Assembly (NCBI GenBank): GCA_001557505.1
Contig: LSAX01000006.1
Span: 2,790,001-2,854,000 of the forward strand
DNA: 64,000 nucleotides
Source of the DNA: Reticulascus tulasneorum
Taxonomy: Eukaryota; Ascomycota; Sordariomycetes; Glomerellales; Reticulascaceae
Direction: 5' to 3'
Shown here: positions 23,092-35,400 of the stretch, in pieces
Numbering within the stretch: position 1 is the first letter of the stretch
How the letters are laid out: every line of letters starts with the position of its first letter
Made by a program: the position numbers and the translations under genes
The notes under the pieces: generated by a model
Databases searched by the model: none
Seen by the model: the letters and a program-made list of their open reading frames with translations, nothing else
What the model was told of the DNA's origin: nothing

Positions 23092-25104
23092 ATGCATACA
23101 ACCATCCTCCTTCTTCAAATCACATTCCTTCTTTTCCAAAGCGTGATCGCTGACAAGCCTCCTGCTAGCACCACCACAGCGATCCCTACCGTGCCTGTTT
23201 CTGCAACGTCTGCTACCCCGAGCGACCCGGCGGGTAAGGTACCTGCGCACGCGATTCCAAAAAAAGGCCTCACTCAGAGCCAGCTTAACGAAACCGAACT
23301 TTTCATCCGGGATATTATTCAGTCCGAGATCGTATACTATTATATCCGCAAAGACAAAGGCTTCATTTGGTGGGATTTCGACGCCACGCCTTCTCAGTTA
23401 AGCGAGATCAGCAAACATGAATTGGTTGAGATTGCCGAACCCCAGCCCACAATAATGAGGGCGTGGGTGTCTCCGTCTCCCATCGCAAAGCTGTCAGATC
23501 AGAAGAGGCAGAACCAACAGAGAGATGTGCAATATGCAACCCAGCCAGGAGCAAGATCAGAATTGATAATGATCAGCCAGCCGACGTAATTCGCATAAAT
23601 CAAAGTTTGTTTCATTTCTATACTTACCTTGACTAGAACTATACCCGACCTGCGCGATCTCGAAAACTACGTATATGAGCAGAATGGGGGTAGGGGGGTA
23701 TACATATATGAGATCGAAAACGTAAGTCGAAAGCGCAACATGGGGATCAAAGCTAACGCCGTCTCAGGGCATCGATGCCGAAGCAACAAAATCGGCAAGT
23801 TAAGCTGCAAACTACTAGTAGTCGCGACTAATCCAGAGTAGGAATTACCTGCGGACCGGGTGGAATTTCTCCAGACGCCGGGATCGCAGCAAGCTGGTCA
23901 ACTGCCAAACACTGACCAGGGTGATGGACACAGCACATGCGTCGCCATAAAGGCCATTGGCACTCAGTTTGGCGCAGCCAAGAAAGCAACTCTCGTAGCA
24001 GTGAAGTTTATGCCTATTCGCGGTGATGAACTGCTTTACGCCTATGAGCTTGTGCTTGATGATATTCGGATCAAGGGACGTGCAGGGAAGAGCGTCGTGA
24101 CGTTTTCCATGACCATAGGAAAGGAGTTCACAGAACCCAGCAACCCGTGGAACCAAAATTTTAGGAGCGTGCTTGAAGAATTGCTCAAACTCGGTGTGCC
24201 TGTTGTTGTGTCGGCGGGCAATGGAGCCACGCCGGGCAATGACCAAGTTGACACAGTACCTTCCCTCTTCGCCGACGACCTCCCCCTGATTGTCGTGGGA
24301 GCTGTAGACTCTTCTGGGGCTCCTTCGTCGTTCTCCAGACGAGGGCCGAAGGTAAAGATATGGGCGCCTGGGGAGGATATTACGTGCCTCAGACCTGGGC
24401 GTGTGGATCCAGTTATAGAAAGTGGAACTTCATTCGGTATGTGCAATCTTTTGGTGCTCCGGGTTGTGACTGAGCCCGGTTGGCATCTAGAATAGTTTAA
24501 ATCTTATGCCTTGGCCGCCTCCCGCTGACAATTGTTTATCCAGCTACCCCACTTGTTGCCGGAGTATTGGCTACTTTTCTCGCCTCTGACCCAGTCCCGT
24601 TCGATGTCTCAGACCACAGTCGCCTGGCAGCTAACGCAAGGGATTTCCTTATTCACCATGCCTCCAGGGAGACACGTCCTGGCATAAAAACAATCTGAAA
24701 TCTCGTCTCGGAAGCCAACAACCCAAGAACGGTCCGATTAGTTTGTACCACATCTGAAGAGGGCTTCAAAGTCATGCGCGACGTCGCGAAGGACGTGGCC
24801 GAGAATAATTTCTGCCCTGGCGTTATGAGAAGTCACGTCGATGATGGGACTCGCCAATCGTTCTACGAGACGTATCTCGGAGGCTCTCCCAACGAAGCTA
24901 GTGAATTATGCCGCAGGGTACAAGCCGAGCACAGAGGAATGCATAAAGTACTTGACGGAGTATATTCTTGACAGATGTGAGGGCGAGGACCCAAATCACT
25001 CAGATAACTGGAAGTTTGGCGGCACGGTCAAGGTTGGAGTGAATGTGAGGTATGCTATCAGGCCGACGGCGGGCCCTGATAGCGACAATAGCGACTATAA
25101 TTAG
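23092..25104 (+). pseudogene. Second subtilisin-like protease gene, degenerate
   Basis: Exons 23092-23585, 23637-23721, 23768-23794, 23842-24436 and 24544-24698 encode 451 aa up to an in-frame TGA. There is a signal peptide (MHTTILLLQITFLLFQSVIA), a propeptide-like region and an S8 core with H232 (GHSTCVAIKAIG), oxyanion Asn in SAGNG, and S399 (GTSFATPLVAG). The strand that should carry the catalytic Asp reads YIYEIENGI, with Glu (E192) at the expected position. After the TGA the same frame continues as protein-like sequence to about 24895. It then shifts by one base into another open frame (NYAAGYKPSTEECIKYL) that ends at 25104. The substitution, stop and frameshift together suggest a decaying gene, although TGA could be a true end with a lost C-terminal domain. 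Intron 23795-23841 is GC-AG. Confidence 0.7.
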
Positions 25105-25630
25105 CGAAAGGGTCCGGACAGCGGAGGGGAAATGAGGGGGATGGAGGGAGTGAGGTGGACGAAGGGAGCGAGGGGAGCGAAGAACAAGTCGAGATTGGAC
25201 GTCCATACGAGACATAGAAGTGACATGGACGATGCCGTTTCGTTTCGGCCATTCTTAACTTTCATCCACGTAACACAATATACTTTCTTAGGTACCTTAT
25301 GCCAGGATCGTCACAGTGTGGGAATGGACATGTTACTTTCAGGGTGCTTAGCGGACATTTGTACCTTAGTCGTATGGAGTTTGCTGGCTAGAGAATGGTG
25401 GAAGTGAAGGTGTCTTTCTTTTTTCAAACATACTCACAGATTAGCCAAATACCACGTATACGAGAGAATGCGCATGGGATAGACGTTGTGGAAGGCAATC
25501 TGTAGTACATATATTTTATCATGTCTGGGATGGGTTTGTTTGTCGCACCTGCTAATCATCGGTGCGCCCTTTACTCCGGCCAGACTTATAATGCCTTAGC
25601 TAAGTCTATGAATGCAAGTTGTCGGATGCA
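25105..25630. other. Intergenic, no gene seen
   Basis: A purine-rich stretch (25125-25195) follows the end of the degenerate subtilase, then AT-rich sequence. Nothing gene-like is seen. Confidence 0.5.
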
Positions 25631-25787
25631 CTGAGTATATATACGAGTACACAGACGGTAGCTCATTTCCGGCAATTCGTGCTTATTATTAAGGAAGCCG
25701 TAAGATATTTCTCAAGTTATATAGAACGTTGTGGTGATATTAACAACGAGTAGTTTAGATTCAATAGTAGAATATCTAATGTCTATT
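25631..25787 (+). pseudogene. RIP-like mutated copy of the repeat-protein 3' end
   Basis: This 157-base segment aligns without gaps to 22034-22190, the last codons and 3' flank of the cysteine-rich repeat gene. By eye I count about 22 differences, of which about 15 are C-to-T or G-to-A in the copy. Nearly all of those are CpA-to-TpA or its complement. This is the signature of repeat-induced point mutation in ascomycetes. The copy has no coding value of its own. Confidence 0.85.
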
Positions 25788-27555
25788 AACAATGTAAGAC
25801 CAGTTTAAAGGGTATATAAATACAATAAAACTTCCCGTCTTCAGTGCTTTTATGCGAAGATTCAGGGATTATCTGAGTGTAGTGCAGTTAAGATGGGCGC
25901 CATACGCCCCTATTGGGCAGCTATCAGACTACAGAGTTTAAACGCCCGTACATTGCATATTTGCAGCATGTGCATGTAGGAATTTATTCTTTATGGAACC
26001 CTGTCCCAGTTAACCGAGTCTTGTTCGACGAGCACGAAGATTGTAGGGTGAGAAACATGGCCTTTGATTCTCGAACACTTAGGGTCATAGAGTGAAGCCA
26101 AATCTGGATTGTCTATGACGATGTTATGGAGAAGCCTGAGGCCAGAATTTGGTGGAGCGAGATTGGTGACGGGAACCTTCGACCATTACTCGATCAAGGC
26201 TACGTCTGAAGTGGGATTACGCGTTCATAGGCACCGTCTGCGTCTCTTACAGGTACTATTTTCAATAAGTATGGCTTGCCCACGAAAGATTAGGTTTGCG
26301 CAGCCAACAACATCTTGATCACCCCCATATGTAATCTACTGTCTCGGACAAATTGTTACAGCAAGGGAATGGCGCAGGTTCTGGAGATGTCGGGACGCGG
26401 CCTACGGTTGGAGCCTGGCGGCGCCTGGTCATCGCCCCTTTTCGTTTCTTTTCTTCCGACAGAAAGGCGAATAGCTGCGACTCTCCAACGCCATCTTGTT
26501 CCACAATCTACACAAAGGCTGCGTTGCAATCATCATACCCCCTTGCCACTCCGTGCATTGTACTCTCCCAAGCCAAGGATTAAGCATGCAGGACGTGGAC
26601 GCGCTGGGAACCAAAGATTTTCAGCCGCTGACGAATAAGGAGTGGGTCATTGACTTATCGCACTGCGAGCGTTTCCGGAGCTGTGGTGGATGACAAGATA
26701 TCGGCGAGAAGTAACTCCGGGACAAGGAAAAAAACATGGGAGATAAGCCAGGTGGCTAGGTCCCAATCGGGATACCTCGATGTGCAGATGATGGCGTTTT
26801 TGCATCTCATCAGCCTCTTCTTAAAAAGTTCTTCAATAAATCATCCCTGGCTGGTTTCAGAAACCACCAACAGCGACGCCACATCACTAGTTCAACCGGT
26901 TCAGAGTCATCCGTGCCCGGCAGCCTGATCCATCCCCTGTCGAACTGACTCTTATCGATGGTATTGTTATTTCGCTCCTCCAAAACACAAAGCCTGTTTG
27001 TTGCTAGCGAAGTCGCCGGTTTCAATACACATACGTTAATTATAAGTTAACAGTTATGGTAAGTGTTGTCTTGCTAAATGGGGGATGCTTCGTCTCTGAA
27101 TTGCCAGGTTGGCCTTGGTGTGACGGCGAACCCAAAAAGGAAACTCGCCGCAGAAGAGGAAAAAAAGCCACCGGACTACCAGCCGTGCGGATTTGCTCAG
27201 GGGCCCCCTTGCAGGTCACCCCCACGACCAGTTCAGCCCTACCCTCTTTTTATGCTTCTTTAACATCCGTAGTCTATACTATAAGCATTGGATCAGGATC
27301 TCTCAAACCCTCAACGCTAAAGCGCGCGGAATTCGAGCATGTGTGGGCAAGTAGTTGAATGGGTGATGGGGAATATCTCATCTGGCCGGCTGGCGCCGCA
27401 ATATCTCAGGTGCTTGACTACACTGCAAGACTGTGGCTCATCCGCCCATTTCTTTTCTCGCAAGCCATTTCAGACGGCCGAGCGCCTTCACTTCCCGTCA
27501 TTTGGGCTTCCTGCTTCTTTCCTCTATTTTTGTCGCAGGCGGTTAATTCCCCATG
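25788..27555. other. Gene-poor region before the transposon
   Basis: No supported gene. A short ORF (25913-26095) has a faint look of a copia-type polyprotein, but it is too short and diverged to call. The rest is short unrelated ORFs. Confidence 0.5.
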
Positions 27556-27557
27556 TA

Positions 27558-28901
27558 CTACGGTATTAGGGGTATGTTTTTATCAACGCCCGCGTATAAC
27601 GCCACCATTGCCAAGCATTAACTAGTCTTAAAGAGGTATAACCTTGCTTGAGGTACATTATCCTATATTGTATCTAGTATCTTGTATGCATCCCGTTTGC
27701 TTGGATGACTGCCTCACAACGAGCTGGCATTGAATCTAGCAACTCAGCTAGATATTCAGGTGGCAATTGCTCCCAAGCCTCGTTGACCCAAGCTCGTAAG
27801 CTATTATAAGATGGCTTGTCAATATAGCCGTATTTATCCTCAATGAAGTCCTTCATCCAGTTCCAACACATCTCGATTGGATTAAGATCGGGGGAATATG
27901 GCGGCCAAAAGATAATTGTAATGCCACGACCTCGTAGCTCTGCAATAGTAGACGTAGCAGTATGTGATGAGGCACCATCTTGCATAAGATCAAGCTGCTC
28001 GCCAAGCTCTTGTTGGCAGAGACGAATCCATCCATCGATCATCGGGACTGTATGGGCTTGATAAGACTCTGCATTGATAGATCCCCACTCTTTCTCCCAG
28101 AAGAGACCGGGACCTTTACCAAGGCCAGAGAAACAGCCCTAGAACATCCATCCACCTTTCCGTTGATGTCGTTCAACGATACAAGTAGGATCCCAAGCCT
28201 CGTCAATTCGACGTGTAACGTAGCACTTCCGATGAAGACCGCCGGTTACCCAGGTCTCATCCGTCCATAAGATCTTCTTCCATTGTTCAGCCGTCCAGTC
28301 TCTATGCTCTAGAGCCCAATTGAGTCGTTTCACGCGGTTGGTTTCGGTAATAGGAGGCTTGCGGCGGGCAACATGTCGTTTGAATCCAAGACGGCGGAGA
28401 GTATATCGGATAGCATATTCGCCGAATTGACCGTCGAAAAGGGTCATTGATAGCTTTAAGAAGCTAGCCCGACGGCCAATCTTCGAGTTAGTTACATAAG
28501 CAACTAGCTGTTCAACTTGTTGAGATGTAAGGCTTGCTGGTCTGCCCGATCTTGGAGCAACCATAACAGTTGGAGCGCGAATGGTATGTCGAATTTGACC
28601 TTCTGAATAGCCTGTAGTTCGAGAGATCTCTTTGATAGATAGACGAGCATCATCATAGAGGGTACGGACGCGTTGCCGCGCGGCGTTATCAAGGTGTTTT
28701 GTCCCTTTGATATTTCCTCTTCTGCGGTCCATTTTGAAGCTGCAATTGTTGTTATTTTTGACGCGTAGCCAGAAGAGAGACTTACAGTAATCTAGCTGTA
28801 AGTATCTAATAGGAAGAGCTATACCTAATTAGTATGGTACAGGCCTAAGCGAGACCAGCTGGTACATGACATGGTGTAAAAACTTTGGCCGGATACCGTA
28901 G
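27558..28901 (-). mobile_element. Tc1/mariner-type DNA transposon, 1344 bp
   Basis: The element is bounded by imperfect terminal inverted repeats. The left end begins CTACGGTAT and has GTTTTTA nine bases further on; the right end is the reverse complement of the same layout. A TA dinucleotide flanks each side (27556-27557 and 28902-28903), the target duplication typical of Tc1/mariner. The transposase lies on the minus strand and fills most of the element. Its intact ends and one-stop ORF suggest a fairly recent insertion. Confidence 0.85.
27674..28732 (-). pseudogene. Tc1-like transposase with one internal stop
   Basis: A single frame from 28732 to 27674 would encode about 352 residues but is broken by one TAG at 28139-28141. 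The N-terminal half has helix-turn-helix DNA-binding features (ARLSIKEISRTTGYSEGQIR) and the first DDE aspartate region (KKILWTDETWV). The second half has the other acidic residues (LMQDGASSHTA and YSPDLNPIEMCWNWMKDF). The stop stands in WMF-stop-GCFS, where family members usually have Trp, so a single G-to-A change could explain it. As it stands the copy should be inactive unless the stop is read through. Confidence 0.88.
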
Positions 28902-28903
28902 TA

Positions 28904-29468
28904 CCACAGGCTGCAAGCCCCTTTTTTTTTCTTGTTCTGCGAGGCAGATTTGCACGATAAGTGACTACGAGGCTTGAAAATGGCGTTGGTGCGGCGGTAT
29001 CATGGCGCTCTACCTGATCTCTGAATGGCGGGAGTTTCCCGCGTCTGTCTGGTCCGACCTCGTAGACCTTGACCCGATGAGGATCAGCATGTTGCCAGGG
29101 AGCCTAGACCGAGCGTGTGCCATCTCGTCCCCTATGTATCTACAGCGGGAAGAGCATCCACGGAGTCATGGGTTCCTTTGTTAGGCAAGTGGTGCGGTAA
29201 TGGTTGGTAGCCCTCCTGACTACCCACCTCAGTCTCCAAGGCGAGACGCCAATCCCGCCCCCCCATGGATTCCTTTCTACCGCCTCGTCCTCTTTCCCTC
29301 CTTTCTTCCCGTTCTCCATCTCGACAGCTTTGTGGCAGTCATCCGTTCTCTTCTGCTTGAATTTCTGGAGATCGTCATTCATTTGGTTTCACAACTGCCT
29401 GTCTTTCATTCGTTTTACCGTTATCTTCGAGTGCCTTCGGCCTCATTCCTTTCTTTATTTACGTCGAG
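28904..29468. promoter_or_regulatory. Upstream region of the glucan synthase gene
   Basis: About 565 bases between the transposon and the glucan synthase start codon. A pyrimidine-rich tract (about 29270-29450, TTTCCCTCC, TTTCTTCCC) precedes the start, as is common in strongly expressed fungal genes. No ORF is supported. The transposon inserted only about 570 bases upstream and could influence this promoter. Confidence 0.5.
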
Positions 29469-32400
29469 ATGCGTAGTCTTATATCGGCTATCATAGCCCT
29501 CGGTCTCGGGGGCACACTCACTCATTCACTACGATACAGCCCAGAGTATGCGGACCACAACCTGAATCAAAACGCTTCGGCAGACACTCCTTTGGACTAC
29601 TGGGGGCACTGGGATGACCATGAGTTCACTCCTTCGCCATCTAACTGGAGATTTCCGTTCTATACACTCTTTTTGGACAGATTTGTGAACGGCAACCCAG
29701 TCAATGATAATTCTAATGATACTGTATACGAGCAAGACATCACAAGCACACAACTACGATACGGAGGAGATATCCAGGGTCTCATTGACAGTCTGGATTA
29801 CATTCATGGAATGGGAGTGAAGGTAGGGCCTCTGGTCACTACAAGTTTCTGGTCACTCTGCTAACTGATGATAGGGAGTATATATCGCTGGAAGCCCTTT
29901 CATCAACCAACCTTGGCAATCGGACTCATATTCTGTAAGTCTCGACCCCTATCCTGCCCGAATTGACTTCATCACTCATGGCTGTATCTATCTAGCCTCT
30001 TGATCTTACATTATTGGATTCTCATTTCGGGAACATTTCGGAATGGCGGAGAGCGGTCGACGAAATCCATAGACGGGGGATGTATGTGTTGCTTGATAAT
30101 ACTGTTGCGACGTAAGTAATCAGCTGGATCACTCAAATATATACACTGCTAATCTGATTCAGTATGGGTGATTTGCTCGGGTTCGAAGGATATCTAAATG
30201 AGTCAGCTCCATTCCTGCCTGGTGAGCACAAGGTCGTTTGGAAAACTGGAAGGAGATACCTTGATTTCGATGTCGGAGAAGTCTACAACGAAACTTGCCA
30301 GTTTCCTAGATTTTGGAATGAGACCGGCTTCCCAGTCGAACAATATGTTGAAGATATGTTCAAAGGCTGTTATAATGGCGACTTCGACCAGGTATGCTCC
30401 CTCCGTGATGCTGTTTATGATTCAGGCTGGCGTCTCGGCGCCTCCAGACTTTCGACAACGGCGTAAATCTGGTCTAACGTGAATGACATTAGTTTGGTGA
30501 TACCGAAGCTTTCGGAGTATACCCCGACTTTCGACGTCAGATTACCAAGTTCGCCTCCGTTCAGGACCGTCTTCGAGAGTGGGTACCCTCAGTTAGAGAA
30601 AAGCTGGAACACTTCTCTTGCATTGCCATCCAAATGCTCGATATCGACGGGTTTCGATTTGATAAGGCGATACAGGTCACGGCTGATGCGTCTGGGGACT
30701 TTTCGGCCCACCTGAGGAAATGCGCGAAGAGTGTCGGGAAAGACAATTTTTTCTTGCCTGGAGAGATCACCGGCGGGAACAACATTGGATCCATATATCT
30801 CGGCCGCGGCAGGCAGCCAAACCAGTGGGTTGATGACCTGAAGACAGCCGTCACATTGACGAATGCTTCGGAAGATAAATGGTTTCTCCGAGACCCAGAT
30901 CGTGGAGCTCTCGATGCATCGGCGTTTTCTTATTCGGTTTACCGCTTTCTGACCCGCTTTCTCGGTATGGACGGTAATCTCGAAGCTGGATTCGATCTAC
31001 CCATGAACTGGGTGGATGCTTGGAACCAGATGCTACTCTCGAACGACTTTGTCAACCCAAACACTGGTGTCCTAGACCCTCGTCATATGCTTGGTGTAAC
31101 GAACCAGGATGTGTTCAGGTGGCCAGCTATCCAGCAAGGGGTAGATCGTATGCTTCTCGGACAATTCATTACCACACTGCTTTTGCCAGGTATCCCACTT
31201 CTCCTTTGGGGAGAGGAACAGGCGTTTTACATCCTCGATAACACAGCGGATAACTACATCTTTGGTCGACAGTCTATGTCAGCTTCGCCAGCTTGGCATC
31301 TCCATGGCTGCTATGCCGGAAGCAGCACCCAGTACTTCGAAATGCCTCTTGAGTCAGCCAGACAAGGCTGCCACGATGAAAGGAACACCTGGGATCACAG
31401 AGACCCATCAAACCCGATCAGGAACATTTTCAAGACTCTCTTTCACCTTCGTGAGCAGTTTCCGGTCCTGAAAGACGGCTTGTTCTTGAGTCAACTTTCC
31501 AATCAAACGGAATATGTCAAACTACCTGGTAGCAATGGTACAGCTACCGAAACCGGCATCTGGAGCATCCTGAGGTCTGAATTCCCAGGCGTTCAGGACT
31601 TGGGCGACACACCCCCTCTCTGGCTCGTTTATCACAACAAGAATGAGACAACCCGATACACCTTTGACTGCGCCAGCAACTCCTCTGCACTGATCTCACC
31701 GTTCCCTACTGGCACACGGGTGAAGAATCTCATTTTCCCGCACGATGAGCTCGAGCTCGAGACTGGTCCGAAGAAGCTATTTATCAACGGATCGGAGGAA
31801 TTCAACGGATGTTCAGATAGCCTTCAACTTCAACCATTCGAATTCCGGGTCTACGTTCCCATCGAGTCTTTCGCGCCACCGCCTCCAATGATCACCAAGT
31901 TCCTGCCTGGCCACGACCACCCCATCATATCAGATGGCAAAACAACGTCGGTCAACATTGCTTTTCACTTCTCTGCCGCAATGAGTTGTGAAGAAGTCAC
32001 GGCTTCGATAGGGATCAATTCGACAACCGAAACTGGACTAATCGGCCGGATTGACCAATCCACAGTCGTTTGTCGGAACGTTTCTGCTTCACAAGCAGAA
32101 CGCGCCCCTCATGTGGGATCCCTCGCGTCTGCCTGGACGTGGTCTGCTACGTTGACTGATGTCGCGGACGGCATCCACCAGATCACCGTCTATAACGCAA
32201 CGACCGCAGATTTGGGAAGCAACACGCAAACAACCGACAGATTTCTAATACGAGTTGGGAAGCCTAACAATCCCGTTGCATTCCCGCTCTCCGGAAACTA
32301 CTCCAAGACCTTGCTTTCCTCGGATTCCGACGGTAAGCTGTGGATCTCACAGCAAGCACCCGGTGCAAACCTTTGGAGATACTCGCTGAACTGGGGTTCA

Positions 32401-35400
32401 ACCTGGAGTACCTGGAGAGCCTATACCGCTGGAAATGTAACGCTTGATGCCCAGGACTGGTCAGGAACGAAGAACCAGGAGTGGCAGGGTCACCATGTTA
32501 TCACGCAATATTGGAGTCAGCTCCTTGGTAGTTCCGCGTTTGTGCAGCACGGCGATGCCGAGTTCGACCGTATTCGCCGCCTGCCCCACTTATGGGCTAA
32601 CGGAGGCTTCAACCAATTCGGGTTCGATCAGGGTTACCGGAACAGTTTCCGCCACACAACCGACGGTCAGTGGGAATGGCACTTCATGGATGAATGGCCA
32701 AGCACTGTTCAGCTGAATGTGTGGGGCATGAATCCGGACGGACAGCCAGATCAATCATTCATCTACGGAGACATCGATGGCGACTTCGTCCTGGATCGCC
32801 TTCCCCCGTCGGCCATGGTGCCGAGCGTGATAAACATTACCGACCAGCCCCCTTTCCCATACATGTCCTATCGGCTTGTTGTTCAGGACGCCACGCTGAG
32901 TTACCAACTTGTTCCTCGGGGTGATAGCAGGATACAGTTGGCATTCTATATTGTCATGTGGGTCGCGCCTATTCTCACTGGCTTGCTTGCTGTCTTCGTG
33001 TTCATTGGATCATTTTACAAGGTTAAGGTGGTGGAAAAGGGAATTAAGAAGCCAACCATCACCCTCTCAGCCGCACTACAACAACCCTTTTCCAAGGTTC
33101 GCTCTAAGATTTCGGGTTTGAGGTCGCCTGGACGGGGCGGTTCTGATTCTAGCGTCTCCGAGCACGGTGAGGGTGCCGTTGGACTCAATGACCTTCCTCG
33201 CAAACGCCGAACAGTCCTCATTGCCACAGTCGAGTACAACATTGATGACTGGAATATCAAGGTCAAGATTGGAGGCCTTGGCGTCATGGCCCAGCTTATG
33301 GGCAAGGCTCTGGGCCATCAAGATCTCATCTGGGTGGTTCCTTGCGTTGGCGATATCGACTATCCCGACCTTGCCGAGGAACAAGCTGACCCGATAACGA
33401 TCGAAATTCTGGGGGCAGAATATCACGTCATGGTACGATATCACCAAGTAGAGAATATCACCTACGTTCTGCTCGATGCGCCAATTTTCCGACAGCAGAC
33501 AAAGGCAGAGCCATACCCGCCAAGAATGGACAACATTGATTCCGCCATCTATTATTCTACCTGGAATCAATGCATTGCAGAGACTATCAGAAGGTTTCCC
33601 ATCGACATTTATCACATCAACGACTACCACGGTGGTGCTGCGCCGCTTTACCTACTCCCAGACACGATACCCTGCTGCGTTTCTCTACACAACGCTGAAT
33701 TCCAAGGGCTTTGGCCGCTCAGGACCCCAGAAGAACGAAAGGAGGTGTGTGGGGTCTTCAATTTGCCATCAGATGTAGTCCAGCAATACGTGCAATTTGG
33801 CTCGGTGTTCAATCTTCTACACGCTGCTGTTAGCTATCTGCGAACACACCAAGGAGGCTACGGAGCCGTCGGTGTGTCCAAGAAATATGGCGATAGATCT
33901 TTTGCTCGATATCCTAGTGAGTACCACTGCAAATCTAACTCGGGAGCCTTCTGATTAACCCATTGTAGTTTTCTGGGGCCTCTCCCAGATAGGACAGCTT
34001 CCCAACCCCGATCCGAGCGACATGGAAGATTGGGATTCTAACGCGAAGCACCAGAAGAACATCAAGATCGATGAAGCGTTCGAGCTTTCTCGGGCAGACC
34101 ATCGAAGACAAGCTCAGGAATGGGCCGGGCTAGATCTCAACCCTTCTGCTGACCTCTTCGTCTTTGTTGGCCGTTGGAGCCAGCAGAAAGGAGTTGATCT
34201 CATCGCAGATATCTTCCCAACGATCTTGGAAGAACACCCCACGACCCAACTTATATGCATCGGTCCCACGATTGATCTATACGGAAAGTTTGCGGCTCTA
34301 AAGCTGGCAAAATTGATGGAACAGTATCCTACCAGAGTCTTCAGCAAACCCGAGTTTACTTCTCTACCCCCGTATATATTCAGCGGCGCAGAATTCGCAC
34401 TCATCCCCTCGCGTGATGAGCCCTTCGGCCTAGTTGCAGTGGAGTTTGGCAGAAAGGGAGCCCTCGGAGTCGGTGCCAAAGTCGGCGGTCTAGGTCAAAT
34501 GCCTGGGTGGTGGTATACGATTGAGTCTAATAGCACCACGCATCTCCTCAGTCAGTTCAAGCAAGCAATCGCGGCAGCACTAGATTCGAGCACTGAAGTG
34601 CGTGCAACCATGAGAGCTTGGTCCGCCAAGCAGCGGTTTCCTGTGGCCCAATGGCTTGAGGGGTTGGAAAAGCTACAAGGCAGATCTATCAAGACTCATA
34701 ACAAGTTGAAAACGAGAGGAAAGAGAAACTTGAATTTGACGGTTTCGGGTCGGCGCAACGGAGATCAGAGTCACAGTCCGAATCTCACCCCAACGACTTC
34801 CGTCTTTTTTAGCTCTAGACCAGCTTCTCCATCATCGCCATGGCCGCTGCCACCGAGCAAGGGAGACATTTCTAGGCCATTGACACCGGATTTCTCTAGA
34901 CCAGGATTCCATAGCCCCGCCATGCACAGCCCTGGACTCTCTAGTCCTTGGGCTCGCGACAATAGCGATGCCGAATCCATCATGTCCGATATAAATACGC
35001 TAGCCCCGCCACGGTTCCTGGGTGAAGAGTACCGTCCCAACTCTCAGGATGGCACCCAGCGGCGGATGTATCATCATTCGTCGCCGTCTACAGTCAGCGT
35101 GGCCAGTTTCGTCTCGGTTGATTCCGTCGTTGGTGGCCGCAAGGATTTCAAATTGCAGCAAGTAGACCCCTTCTTCACCGATTCGGACGGAAAGTTCTTC
35201 TCTGCGTTTGAGAAGCGCCTTGACAAGCTCAACTCCAAGACCTCGGTCTCGCAGCTCTGTATCGAGGAGTACCTCGTAAAGAGCGAGCGAAACTTCTTTG
35301 ACAGGTTCCATGAAGCCAAGCTTGGATCTCATCATTCTCGGTTTGCTTCAACAAGTAATCTTGTTCATTCAAGAAAGACTGATGTGTCAGCAATGGCGTT

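Noticed and set aside
25913..26095. Possible copia-type polyprotein fragment
   Set aside because: Only 60 codons with faint resemblance, no flanking retrotransposon domains or LTRs recognised.
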